A DNA stretch of 64,000 nucleotides from Salvia splendens (lineage: Eukaryota; Streptophyta; Magnoliopsida; Lamiales; Lamiaceae), in the NCBI RefSeq assembly GCF_004379255.2, contig NC_056048.1, positions 27,028,736 to 27,092,735 on the forward strand. Reading direction: 5' to 3'. Below, in pieces: positions 1-9,728 of this stretch. The notes beneath the pieces were generated by a model. The model saw nothing but the letters and a program-made list of their open reading frames with translations, did no database searches and was not told the DNA's origin. The translations under genes and the position numbers were made by a program. Every line of letters starts with the position of its first letter. Position 1 is the stretch's first letter.

Positions 1-412
1 CTCGCGTCTCGCAGTCGTCCTCATCGTCCTCGCATAGCTCAGCGATGATCTCGATCTGCCTCATCGCGAGAGCTTCGATCCTCCTCCGCCACTCCCGCCG
101 GTTCACGTACGGCCGCGCGTCGGATAAAACCGTGGAAATGAACCGGAAGGTGATCTCGAGGCCAGTAAAAGCCGGTTTAAACACCGATTCACTTTTCCAT
201 TCAGGAAACTCGGTTGCATCCCATAGCTTCCGCAGCTCCGGTAGGCGGAGATACTGCTCGTACGCCGAGCACGACGAGTCCGACGCCGCCGCCAGCTCAG
301 CGTTGCGGAGCTTCGGCGGAGGAATCGTGATATGTAGCTTGTTGGATAATCTTGGCGATTTGTTGGAGATCTCAGGGCCGATCATCTTTGTTTGCCAATC
401 GAAATCCACCAT
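1..412 (-). CDS. HSPRO: HSPRO-like protein (nematode-resistance Hs1pro-1 family), 5' part only
   Basis: The reverse strand opens at an ATG at 412-410 and stays open to the window edge, giving the first 137 residues. The protein starts MVDFDWQTKM, continues with NKSPRLSNKLHITIP and then SAYEQYLRLPELRKLW, the N-terminal signature I recognise from HSPRO1/HSPRO2 of Arabidopsis and sugar beet Hs1pro-1. In Arabidopsis these proteins are linked to basal resistance and interact with SnRK1-type kinase complexes; that role is family knowledge, not visible here. The rest of the gene lies outside the window, so integrity cannot be judged. Family members are usually single-exon, and no intron is seen in this part. 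A TATA box sits about 80 bases upstream of the start. The opposite-strand reading of the same segment is a shadow. Confidence 0.85.
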   Translation of the reverse strand, partial: MVDFDWQTKMIGPEISNKSPRLSNKLHITIPPPKLRNAELAAASDSSCSAYEQYLRLPELRKLWDATEFPEWKSESVFKPAFTGLEITFRFISTVLSDARPYVNRREWRRRIEALAMRQIEIIAELCEDDEDDCETR

Positions 413-487
413 TTTACATGTGAATTATCAGTTTAATTTTGATTTTTGAATTTGAATTTGAATTGGGGGAAATGAGGGAGGAAGGGG

Positions 488-495
488 TATATATA
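488..495 (-). promoter_or_regulatory. TATA box of the HSPRO-like gene
   Basis: TATATATA lies about 75 bases upstream of the ATG on the reverse strand. It predicts transcription starting near 460 and a leader of about 50 bases. Confidence 0.6.
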
Positions 496-2976
496 GCGGA
501 GTCGGGATATGGGAGACAATAACAGGGGAAAGGCGTGTGGAAGGGGAGAGGGAAGAAATTGTAAAGGCGCGGCGATTTTAATTAATTATTTTAAAATGAG
601 AATTATTTTTATTTTAAAATAAAAAGGAAAACCTTATCCATATACAGATATACTTACGCAGTGGTTTGGGGGATTATTAACCTACTACGCGTCGCTGCTA
701 TTCCAACCAATATCTTACTGCCGCGTGTTGGAGTATGTGCTTAGGATGAATACCACTACATTCTATATTATTACCACTACAATTAATCTTCATCTTCCTA
801 ATTATTACCCTTTTCCTCTTTTATTATCCCATTTTGCTTTATATTAGAAAAACAAAAACATATTATTACCTTCTGTTCTATTTTATTCTTTTTCACTACC
901 TTTTTATTCTCTCTCATATTTTACCTTATTTTCATCACTTAACTCATTAAATATAATTTTCTTAAATTTTATATACTACTACAAAAACTCAAGTAATATG
1001 AGATGGGGAAAGTTTCTAGTAGTTGTTAAATGTTCGATTTTGTCCAGTATTTTATAATTTTATTGTAAATATTTAATATTGTTACGGTTCACAAAAAATA
1101 GTTATACGTTTCTATTTTTTCCATGCACTAAAATCTTTGTCTATCTTTTTCTAATAAATTTCAACTATGTCTTTTATCTTTCTTATTTTATTAATTTTAT
1201 ATTGATCTATTTATTGTTGTCGCAAAGACTATTTTTATAGACCGGTGTAATATTAAGATAACTATAAAAAGCATTCAAAGTTTCTATGTTATCTTAATAG
1301 AATTAATATTCATTCAAAATTTTGATAAGAAAAATTTAATACTAAAATGTTTTAATTAAAGAATTGGTCCAATTTGCATACTAAGATTATTCCATAAATG
1401 CTTCTCTCCTAGTCTAGTCATAGTATCCTTCATTTGTTGATCTAATCTATGTCATTTTCATTTAGGCATTTTTTCAAGGATATTAAATGGATATGTGGAC
1501 ATCATTTTCAACTAAAATACAAATTTTTTAAGGAAAAATTATTTGGAAATATAATTACATTTACAATGGAAATATATCCAGAATTTAACGAATGAAATTA
1601 TTGAAAGAGATTGATATGATATGACCAAATTGTAATATCCATATTATAAATAAATAAAATAACAAGAAAAAGTTGAAGCTGCCACTTTTTGCATCCATTC
1701 ATAAAAATTTCACTCATTTTTTTCAATTTATTTAAAAAATAAAAATTTGTATAGTAGTAATAATACCTTATTACTATAATTTAGTAACTTACCGTACATT
1801 TCACATATTTAAAACAAGACTCTTATTTCAATTACATACTACAATCATTATATTAAAACTTGTATCAAATTAATATAATTTGATAATTTTTTGTAAACTG
1901 TAGGAATATAAGTTTGACAAATCACAAACTTATCCGAATGGATAGGCATGTTTCTTTAATTTTTTTTATTAATTAGAATCGATTTGAAGATTTTAATGAC
2001 AATATAAATAATATTGAATGAGTAATTGAAGTTAATTGCAGGGATAAATAGAGAAGTGTGATGGATTATAAAATTAACAAGACAGACAATATGAATATTT
2101 AATGAATTCCTAATCTGATTGGCCAGCAGCACTTAATGAGTATAAAGAGAATATGCTTCGAAATTTTTAAACAAAGAGGTAGATGATGAGACAAAGATTT
2201 GTGTAATTAAGTATTAGAATAAAATAGGATATGCTCTTACAAAAAGAGATTTTTGTCCTAAATGTTGTATACTTGTATTACGAATAACTTTTTGTCCTAA
2301 TCGTTGTTATAATAACGTAATCAATGTGGCCAAATTTAATATATCTTCATTTTTATTTTTTTCCCATTTGGAACAATGTAAATGCTTTCTCTCTTGTATT
2401 TAGTTTTGGGCTTGTTGAGGAAGGATATTCTATCCTCATTAGTTGTGTTACAAGGATCAACAAAGTTTTATCAATGAAATGCATAATTTATAAGCAAACT
2501 ATTGTTACAAGGCAATTCGTTGGTAGTATATATATTAATTTCCATAACCAATTGTTTGGTAGAAGCAAACAATTATGTTTATTTGATGGAGCTACATAGC
2601 TTGTTGATATATATCTTGATGATACTAATATGAAATCTTTGGTTTGATATCGTCACCATACGTAGATACACATAGTATTAAAAAGATTAAATAATTTATA
2701 AGTTTGTCCTATTATATTCGTGATTATTTCCTAACACAATTGGTGACTTACGTAATATTTACGGATATAGCGTTTTGATTTTCGCTAACATGTTATACAA
2801 CATTTATTCCATAAAAATAATCAATTTCCATTTCGGTAAAGTTCTCCCAAACTCGTTATGTACATCAATTCATTTATATCTTGAACACTTTACTCACTAT
2901 TAAACACTAATAAAAATATGAGTTCTACTATCCACTAACATTATTTTAATTACCTTTTTGTTCTTCTCTTACTTTA
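496..2976. other. Intergenic AT-rich region
   Basis: About 2.5 kb with no convincing gene. Short open frames, including one at 2324-2599, have no recognisable domain and biased low-complexity composition. The part nearest 496 is the distal promoter of the HSPRO-like gene. Confidence 0.5.
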
Positions 2977-3018
2977 TCAGTTATGCGTTAAATTTAGTCA
3001 GTTATGCGTTAAATTTAG
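2977..3018. repeat. 21-bp tandem duplication ending in the copia target site
   Basis: Two adjacent copies (2977-2997 and 2998-3018) of a 21-bp unit end with TTTAG. The last five bases, 3014-3018, are the left target-site duplication of the copia element; the right copy is at 8232-8236. Confidence 0.85.
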
Positions 3019-3586
3019 TGTAATAATGGAGTGCTCATTTCAGTTGGAAGAAGAAGGCAGAAGAAGGTAAGCTCGGCTAGAAGGGAGTTCGGTAAGCTCG
3101 GCTAGAAGGGAGTTCGGTAAGCTCGGCTAGAAGGGAGTTCGGTAAGCTCGGCTTTGAGCTGGAACTAGCCGAGAAGGGAGTTCGGTTGTGAACCGAGAAG
3201 AGAGTTCGGTCTTGAGCCGAGAAGGGAGTTCGGCCTTAAGCCGAGAAGGAAGAAGCAACCTAGCCGAACTAGCCGTTGGAGCAGCAGTTAGTTAGCTGAG
3301 ATGTAGCGGTTATTCTTCTTGCTTTCTTGATTCTTCTTGTAGTTAGTTAGTAGCAGTTGCTACTTGTTTGTAGAGCTTTAAATAGCTCATAAACCGTGTA
3401 TGTAGTTTAGAGTAGAGCAGTAGGAGTTTAATCAATAAAGAGTTTTCCAGTTTCTCTCCAAGATTATCATCTTCAATACTCAAAGTGTGAGTGTGTGTGT
3501 TTCTGCATTGTGTGATCTCATACAACAGTGAGTGTGTGTGTGATCTTCTTGAGTGTGTGAAAGCCTTGTGTGTGCGAATCCCAACA
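3019..3586 (+). repeat. 5' LTR of the copia element
   Basis: 568 bp. The U3 part holds a 25-bp unit repeated about 3.5 times from 3065 to 3152, followed by looser copies of the same GAGAAGGGAGTTCGG-type motif up to about 3250. A TATA-like TTTAAATAG lies at 3377-3385 and an AATAAA signal at 3434-3439. A GT-rich simple stretch lies near the end. Confidence 0.95.
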
Positions 3587-3588
3587 AG

Positions 3589-3606
3589 TGGCGCCGTCTG
3601 TGGGAA
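3589..3606 (+). other. Primer-binding site of the copia element
   Basis: TGGCGCCGTCTGTGGGAA begins two bases after the left LTR. Its TGG start matches the CCA end of a tRNA. It is not the initiator-methionine type (TGGTATCAGAGC) used by many plant copia elements; I do not assign the tRNA. Confidence 0.75.
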
Positions 3607-3649
3607 GGGATATTGAAGCTGATTTGCAGAGGATCAAACGGTTTCAGAG

Positions 3650-6600
3650 ATGGCAGCAAGGCTTGATGCAGAAAAGTTCACAGGCAAGAATGATTATAGC
3701 CTGTGGAAGATGAAGATGAAGGCGGTTTTGATTCAACAAGGCTTGGCCGCAGTTCTTGCAAAACCAGAGGAGAAAGGAAAGGCTCCAGTGCTTGATGATA
3801 AAGCTCAGGCAAAGATGGAGGAGATGCAGCTCAAGGCACATTCTGCAGTGATTCTGTGCCTTGGAGATAAGGTCTTGAGGGATGTTCAAGAAGCCAAGAC
3901 TGCGGTGGAGATCTTGGACAAGTTGGATGAAGTTTACTTGGCCAAATCCTTGGCTAACCGGCTGTATCTCAAGAAGAGGCTGTATGCCTATAGTTTTTCT
4001 GGAGATAGGTCCATCATTGAGCAGCTAGAGGAGTTCAACAAGATCATTGATGACCTGGGATCTGTTGATGTCAAGATTTCAGATGAGGATAAGGCCATTC
4101 TCACATTGAATGCCTTGCCTAGCTCGTATGACCAGTTAAGTGATGCAATTATCTATGGAAGAGATAAACCTATCACCTATGCAGAAGTCTATTCAGCCTT
4201 GATGGCCAAAGAACTCCAGAAGACAGCCAACAGAGGCTCTGCAAGCTCCGATGTTCAAGCTGCAGAGGCCTTGAATGTGAAGAAGTTCAAGAAGCAGAAC
4301 TTCAAGAAGAAGTATGAGGGCCCTAAACCCTCAAGTTCTGATGCTCAGAAGGAAACCAGAGCTTGCTATTGGTGCAAGAAACCTGGACATTTGAAGAAAG
4401 ATTGTCATGCATGGAAGAGAAAGATAGCCTTTGAGGGACACAACCAATCTGATTGTGTGGAGAGTGCTGATCCCCCGGCTCAACTCATGAATATCAGTGA
4501 CAGTGGGGTCAGTCATAGGTGGATTATGGACTCAGGGTGCAGCTTCCATATGTGCCCAAATAGGAGCTGGTTTCATGACCTTCAAGAAGCAGCCGGCACT
4601 GTGGTGCTGGGTAATAATCACATTTGTCAGATCAGAGGAATAGGGAAGGTAAAGCTAAGCCTACAAGATGGCTCTATAAAGATCCTAACTGGGGTGAGGT
4701 ATATTCCAGAAGTGAAGAGGAATCTCATCTCATTGGGAATGCTGGAGCAGAGAGGGTTCACCATATTGATGAGTCAAGGAAAATTGTTTGTTAAATCTGG
4801 AGATGCAGTGATGATGGAGGCTGACAGAGAGCATATTCTCTACTATCTGAAGGCTAAGGCTGTTGATGGAGAAAGCAATGCAGTGTCAGATGATTCCATA
4901 ATGCTATGGCACAAGAGATTGGGCCACCCAGCTGAAGGAAGCTTGAAAGAACTCATCAAGAAGGGTCTGATCTCTGGAGATTTCAACAAGATGAACCCCT
5001 GTGAGCAGTGTATACTTGGAAAAGCAAAGAAGGCACCCTATCCTACAGGTATTCACTCTTCTACAGCCCCTTTAGACTACATACATAGTGATCTTTGGGG
5101 GCCTTCACCGGTGTGTTCAATTGGTGGAGGAAAGTATTATCTAGCTATCATTGATGACTATACAAGGAAGTTGTGGGTATATATTCTTAAAGAAAAATCT
5201 GAAACACTCACAAAGTTCAAGATATGGTGTAAGGAGGTTGAGCTAGAGAAGGGTAGAAGTGTTAAATGCTTAAGAACAGACAATGGCCTAGAGTTCTTGT
5301 CTGCTGAGTTTGATCTGTTCTGTAAAGAGAAGGGTATGAAGAGGCACCGTACTGTTCCTGGTAATCCTCAGCAAAATGGTGTTGTGGAGAGGATGAATAG
5401 GACAATCCAAGAGAGGGTGAGGTGCCTACTTCTTGGTTCTGGTTTGAGCAGCAGGTTCTGGGGTGAGGCTGTGTATACAGCAGCCTATCTCATCAATAAA
5501 TGCCCATCTACTGCCCTGAAATCTGAAACTCCTGATTACATGTGGTATGGAGCTCATAGTGACTACTCAAAATACAAGGTGTTTGGGTGTGTGGCCTATG
5601 CTCATGCTAGGCAAAGCAAGCTTGAAGCTAGGGCTCTGAAATGTATTATGTTGGGGTATCAGAGGGGTGTTAAGGGGTATAGGCTCTGGTGTATTGAGCC
5701 CGGTAAGCAGAAGGTCTTGGTGAGTAGGGATGTGGTGTTCTTGGAGGATCAGATGCCATACCTGAAAGATAAGCTGGACTCCAGTGAAGATGAGGGTGAT
5801 TTCTTCAAGGTGGAGCCTGTGGGGGTTGGCCTAGGAGCAGGTGGAGTTACTGACTCAGGGAGTGAGTCTGATTCAGATAAAGAAGAGGCTCCAACTCAGG
5901 GCAACCAGGCTGGTGAGTCTATATCAGACTCTATCAGAGACTATCAGCTTGCAAGGGACAGAGTTAGAAGAGAAACAAGGCCACCAACAAAGTTCTCTGA
6001 TGTTGTGTATTATGCTTTGTGTGCAGCTGAAAGAATTGATGGTGCAGATCCACTCACATATAAAGAAGCTATGCAGAGTAAAGATAGAGAAAGATGGATT
6101 GAAGCCATGAATGAGGAAATAGAGTCTTTACTCAAGAACAAAACATGGATTTTGGTGGACAAATCCAAGCTGAGTACAGATGGTAAGGAAAGGAGGCTGG
6201 TAAGCTGTAAGTGGTTGTTTAAAAGAAAGATTGAGACCACTGATAAGGATAGAGTCAGGTTCAAGGCAAGGCTGGTGGCTAGAGGCTTTACACAGCAGGA
6301 GGGAATCGATTTCAATGAAGTGTTTGCACCTGTTGTGAAGCACACTTCAATTAGGATCCTATTGGCTGTGGTGAATCAGCTTGACTGGGAGCTACAACAG
6401 CTTGATGTGAAGACAGCCTTCCTCAATGGAGATCTAGAGGAAACTATCTTCATGGAACAGCCAGAGGGCTATGTGAAGATTGGAGAAGAAGGCAAGGTGT
6501 GCCTGTTACAGAAAAGTCTTTATGGACTTAAGCAAAGTCCTAGACAGTGGAATAAGAAGTTTGATGCACAGATGAAGAAGATTGGCTTCTCCAAGTCAGA

Positions 6601-7750
6601 ATATGATGATTGTATTTACATCAAGAAGGCAGGCAAAACTCCCATTGCCTACCTATTACTCTATGTGGATGATATGCTACTTGCAGGGCCTTCTATGACA
6701 GAAATTCAGAAAGTTAAACAAGATCTGAAGTCAAGCTTTGAAATGAAGGATCTAGGAGAGTCAAGGAAGATCCTAGGCATACACATTCAGAGAGACAGAG
6801 GCTGCAAGAAGCTGTGGATGCTTCAAACTGACTATATTGAGAAAGTTTTGCAGAGATTCAAAATGGAAAATGCAAAAGCTGCATCAACTCCTCTGTCCCA
6901 GAGTTTTAAGCTTTCAAAGGAGCAGGCCCCTAAATCTAAGCAAGAGGCTGAGGAGATGGAGTCTATTCCTTATGCTAGTGTGGTTGGAAGTGTTATGTAT
7001 ACTATGATCTGTACCAGACCAGATCTGGCACATGCTATCTCAGTGACTAGCAGATACATGGCTGACCCGGGGAAGGAGCATTGGAATGCTCTTAAGTGGA
7101 TATTGAGGTACATGAAGTCAACCAGTGGCTGGGGAATTGTCTTCAATGGCTGGGAAGGTGAATCTGAGGAGGTTGTGCAGGGCTATTGTGATGCAGACTA
7201 TGCTGCAAACCTGGACAACAGAAAGTCCCAAACAGGTTATCTTTTCACCATGTTTGGAACTGTAATCAGCTGGAAATCAGGTTTGCAAAGTGTTGTTGCT
7301 CTCTCAACAACAGAATCAGAGTATATAGCTCTCACTGCAGCTGTACAGGAGAGTTTTTGGATTCAGGGAGTGATTTCTGACTTTGGTTTTGACCAAAAGA
7401 CAATGGTGATTCATTGTGACAGCAGCTCAGCTATGTGCTTGGCTAAACATCCGGGTTTTCATGAAAGGAGCAAGCACATAGACATAAAGTTGCATTTTAT
7501 TAGAGACGAGATTGAAAAGGGGAGAGTGAAGGTGATTAAGATTAACACCTTGCACAATCCGGCTGACATGCTAACAAAGTCTCTAGGTAGAGACAAGTTT
7601 GATCATTGCAAGAAGTTGATCAATGTTTGTGCAAGAACTGAGATGAGCCCTCAGGTGGAGAATTGTAATAATGGAGTGCTCATTTCAGTTGGAAGAAGAA
7701 GGCAGAAGAAGGTAAGCTCGGCTAGAAGGGAGTTCGGTAAGCTCGGCTAG
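3650..7750 (+). CDS. Copia gag-pol polyprotein
   Basis: One open frame of 1366 residues. The gag region is followed by a CCHC zinc knuckle at about 239-252 (CYWCKKPGHLKKDC), an aspartic protease site at about 293 (DSG), a GAG-pre-integrase segment with HKRLGHP at about 420, and an integrase core with D, D and E near 479, 543 and 578 (SDLWGP, RTDNGLEF, VVERMNR). Reverse transcriptase carries YVDDMLLAG near 1004. RNase H shows CDADYA near 1180, TTESEYIAL and RSKHIDIKLHFIRD. No stop or frameshift interrupts it, and every expected catalytic motif is present. The last 29 codons lie inside the 3' LTR, so the normal stop seems to be supplied by LTR sequence. Expected products are the capsid and enzymes for copying the element's RNA. 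Confidence 0.96.
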   Translation: MAARLDAEKFTGKNDYSLWKMKMKAVLIQQGLAAVLAKPEEKGKAPVLDDKAQAKMEEMQLKAHSAVILCLGDKVLRDVQEAKTAVEILDKLDEVYLAKSLANRLYLKKRLYAYSFSGDRSIIEQLEEFNKIIDDLGSVDVKISDEDKAILTLNALPSSYDQLSDAIIYGRDKPITYAEVYSALMAKELQKTANRGSASSDVQAAEALNVKKFKKQNFKKKYEGPKPSSSDAQKETRACYWCKKPGHLKKDCHAWKRKIAFEGHNQSDCVESADPPAQLMNISDSGVSHRWIMDSGCSFHMCPNRSWFHDLQEAAGTVVLGNNHICQIRGIGKVKLSLQDGSIKILTGVRYIPEVKRNLISLGMLEQRGFTILMSQGKLFVKSGDAVMMEADREHILYYLKAKAVDGESNAVSDDSIMLWHKRLGHPAEGSLKELIKKGLISGDFNKMNPCEQCILGKAKKAPYPTGIHSSTAPLDYIHSDLWGPSPVCSIGGGKYYLAIIDDYTRKLWVYILKEKSETLTKFKIWCKEVELEKGRSVKCLRTDNGLEFLSAEFDLFCKEKGMKRHRTVPGNPQQNGVVERMNRTIQERVRCLLLGSGLSSRFWGEAVYTAAYLINKCPSTALKSETPDYMWYGAHSDYSKYKVFGCVAYAHARQSKLEARALKCIMLGYQRGVKGYRLWCIEPGKQKVLVSRDVVFLEDQMPYLKDKLDSSEDEGDFFKVEPVGVGLGAGGVTDSGSESDSDKEEAPTQGNQAGESISDSIRDYQLARDRVRRETRPPTKFSDVVYYALCAAERIDGADPLTYKEAMQSKDRERWIEAMNEEIESLLKNKTWILVDKSKLSTDGKERRLVSCKWLFKRKIETTDKDRVRFKARLVARGFTQQEGIDFNEVFAPVVKHTSIRILLAVVNQLDWELQQLDVKTAFLNGDLEETIFMEQPEGYVKIGEEGKVCLLQKSLYGLKQSPRQWNKKFDAQMKKIGFSKSEYDDCIYIKKAGKTPIAYLLLYVDDMLLAGPSMTEIQKVKQDLKSSFEMKDLGESRKILGIHIQRDRGCKKLWMLQTDYIEKVLQRFKMENAKAASTPLSQSFKLSKEQAPKSKQEAEEMESIPYASVVGSVMYTMICTRPDLAHAISVTSRYMADPGKEHWNALKWILRYMKSTSGWGIVFNGWEGESEEVVQGYCDADYAANLDNRKSQTGYLFTMFGTVISWKSGLQSVVALSTTESEYIALTAAVQESFWIQGVISDFGFDQKTMVIHCDSSSAMCLAKHPGFHERSKHIDIKLHFIRDEIEKGRVKVIKINTLHNPADMLTKSLGRDKFDHCKKLINVCARTEMSPQVENCNNGVLISVGRRRQKKVSSARREFGKLG
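7652..7663 (+). other. Polypurine tract of the copia element
   Basis: CAGGTGGAGAAT abuts the TG of the 3' LTR and resembles the GTGGGAGAT tract found at this place in other plant copia elements. It lies within the polyprotein frame. Confidence 0.6.
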
Positions 7751-8231
7751 AAGGGAGTTCGGTAAGCTCGGCTAGAAGGGAGTTCGGTAAGCTCGGCTTT
7801 GAGCTGGAACTAGCCGAGAAGGGAGTTCGGTTGTGAACCGAGAAGAGAGTTCGGTCTTGAGCCGAGAAGGGAGTTCGGCCTTAAGCCGAGAAGGAAGAAG
7901 CAACCTAGCCGAACTAGCCGTTGGAGCAGCAGTTAGTTAGCTGAGATGTAGCGGTTATTCTTCTTGCTTTCTTGATTCTTCTTGTAGTTAGTTAGTAGCA
8001 GTTGCTACTTGTTTGTAGAGCTTTAAATAGCTCATAAACCGTGTATGTAGTTTAGAGTAGAGCAGTAGGAGTTTAATCAATAAAGAGTTTTCCAGTTTCT
8101 CTCCAAGATTATCATCTTCAATACTCAAAGTGTGAGTGTGTGTGTTTCTGCATTGTGTGATCTCATACAACAGTGAGTGTGTGTGTGATCTTCTTGAGTG
8201 TGTGAAAGCCTTGTGTGTGCGAATCCCAACA
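7664..8231 (+). repeat. 3' LTR of the copia element
   Basis: 568 bp, matching the 5' LTR base for base on visual comparison, including the 25-bp U3 repeats (7710-7797) and the AATAAA signal. Followed by the target duplication TTTAG at 8232-8236. Confidence 0.95.
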
Positions 8232-8236
8232 TTTAG

Positions 8237-8273
8237 TGTAGCCTCAAATTTTATTTTTATAGGACGGGGGAGT
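8237..8273. mobile_element. Right end of a Stowaway-like MITE split by the copia insertion
   Basis: The flank after the copia element ends in GGACGGGGGAGTA, the terminal motif of Stowaway/Mariner MITEs. The matching left half would lie before 3019, but its CTCC terminus is not clear there. Confidence 0.4.
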
Positions 8274-8668
8274 ATTATTTTAAAATTTTGATATTTCTAC
8301 TCTGAACTAAATGAACTACTTGTGTTAGTCTGATAATCACCATTTTTGTGGCTCGAGTATTTGCACTACAAAAAAAAACTATCACAATTAGTTCACTCAT
8401 TAATTCATTTGCAATTTAGTCGTGAATTAAAAGATAATGGAAATGGAATTAATTAGAGTATGTATATGAAATTTAATCGAGGGCAGAAGCGTCAATACGC
8501 ACGGTTAGTGGAAATGTTTCCGTTAATTAGTTTGGGATAAGATTAGACCAAAAACACGCATGGTTTCCAAGTTTGGCGGCCGAAACTATTGTCTGATTAA
8601 ACGGTCTTCACATTTCATTTCCGCGTTTAACGCTGCTGAATAATTGCGCCTTAATTTGACTTTGGTCT
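8274..8668. other. Intergenic region
   Basis: AT-rich, no gene or clear repeat seen. Confidence 0.5.
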
Positions 8669-8967
8669 TTAGGGGGTCCACAATAAGGCAGACACCCCAA
8701 TAGCTCCGCCCCATTTTTTGTCCATAGCTTCAGTTTTTTTATCCATAGCTTCAAAATTTTGTTTCCGCCCACTATGGTGGACACTTCCAATAGCCTCCAA
8801 ATTTTATAATCAATTTTCATTTTAAAATGTTTTTAATTTCAATCAGGTATAATTAAAATTATCGAAATGTAAATAATTAGAAAACGAGGTAATTGGGGCC
8901 GAATATTCGTTGTATTGCAAAAGGGTAAAATTATACAACGAAAATTAAAAAAAATACAACTAAAAAT

Positions 8968-9434
8968 TCACACGACGCCGCCACCTCCCCTACGTGCCCA
9001 CAATTCTTCAATCAAATCGGCCTGGAGTGTGGTATGTGATGTTGTCCTGCGCATATCACCGAAACGTTGGATCAAATATTCATTGCTCCGTGGTACGCCC
9101 ATCTGGATCGGCGCGGAGGCAACACCGTGACTTGTACTTGCGCCCTCTTTATGCAATATGATACATGCTAACATAATATTCGCGACATCCTGAATCTCCG
9201 GCGGAATATCTCGGGTGGATAACGGGGGCTATCCACAAAGTAATCAGCCATTAGACGCTGGTGCGCACCGACGTGGTCTCGTGGGATGGTCCGCCGATGA
9301 GTAATCGCACGAGGGATCGCAGCCTCCGCCTCCTCCGCCAAGCGCGCCGCATATTCTTGGGCGGCCTGATGTTGCACCTGTTGAATCAGAGCATTCCAAG
9401 TGTCTCTCCACAAATTGTTCATTTCTGACCACAA
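8968..9434 (-). pseudogene. Harbinger transposase, N- and C-terminal pieces joined by a deletion
   Basis: The reverse strand from 9434 encodes about 85 residues including HQRLMADYFVDSPRYPPEIF and RRRFRMSR, the usual N-terminal region of plant Harbinger (HARBI1-like) nucleases. It then stops. In another frame from about 9190 the sequence continues with NIMLACIILH and ends with TTLQADLIEELWARRGG, the usual C-terminus. The DDE catalytic centre, roughly 250-300 residues in the family, is missing. The joint at about 9190 is therefore an internal deletion plus frame change. The product cannot be an active transposase. Confidence 0.75.
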
Positions 9435-9503
9435 ATTCTAGTGAGAGAAATTTTAAGTGATGAAGAGTTGGAATGGTGTGAAAATAATGAATGGAATAGG
9501 GTG

Positions 9504-9512
9504 TATTTATAG
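9504..9512 (-). promoter_or_regulatory. TATA box of the transposase remnant
   Basis: CTATAAATA on the reverse strand, about 75 bases before the ATG. The same TATAAATAC-type core occurs upstream of the other two Harbinger-type ORFs in this window. Confidence 0.5.
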
Positions 9513-9728
9513 GTGAATTAAATTGAATTAAAAAAAAATCGCCGCCAATAGCCGCGTCGGGCACCGATCAACTATAGGCGCCCGCGCTATCCGCCGCGTC
9601 CGCCCCAGAGTCGGCGCATGCCCGTCCGCCGCCTACCGCCCCATCTCCTCGTCCGCCCCGGGGGCGGACAACTCTTCCACTATGGATAGCCCCGAGATAG
9701 CCGCGCCTAACCATTGTGGACACTCTTA

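Larger units (their letters stand above)
3019..8231 (+). mobile_element. Complete Ty1/copia LTR retrotransposon
   Basis: A 5213-bp element with two 568-bp LTRs (3019-3586 and 7664-8231), each beginning TG and ending CA, flanked by the 5-bp target duplication TTTAG (3014-3018 and 8232-8236). A primer-binding site follows the left LTR and a purine-rich tract precedes the right LTR. One uninterrupted polyprotein frame (3650-7750) has the order gag, protease, integrase, reverse transcriptase, RNase H, which defines copia rather than gypsy. By eye the two LTRs show no difference, so the insertion appears recent and the copy may still be able to move. The lineage within copia was not resolved. Confidence 0.97.
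8672..9725. mobile_element. PIF/Harbinger element, internally deleted
   Basis: A 1054-bp element flanked by the 3-bp duplication TTA (8669-8671 and 9726-9728). Its ends match as inverted repeats: GGGGGTCCACAAT on the left and GAGTGTCCACAAT on the complement of the right. TTA/TAA duplications are the hallmark of PIF/Harbinger transposons. Inside, on the reverse strand, lie the beginning and the end of a transposase with the middle gone. A second copy of the terminal motif lies inside at about 8772-8790, suggesting a nested or duplicated end. Confidence 0.85.

Noticed and set aside
2324..2599. Possible 91-residue gene
   Set aside because: No domain, AT-driven composition and no promoter or splice context.
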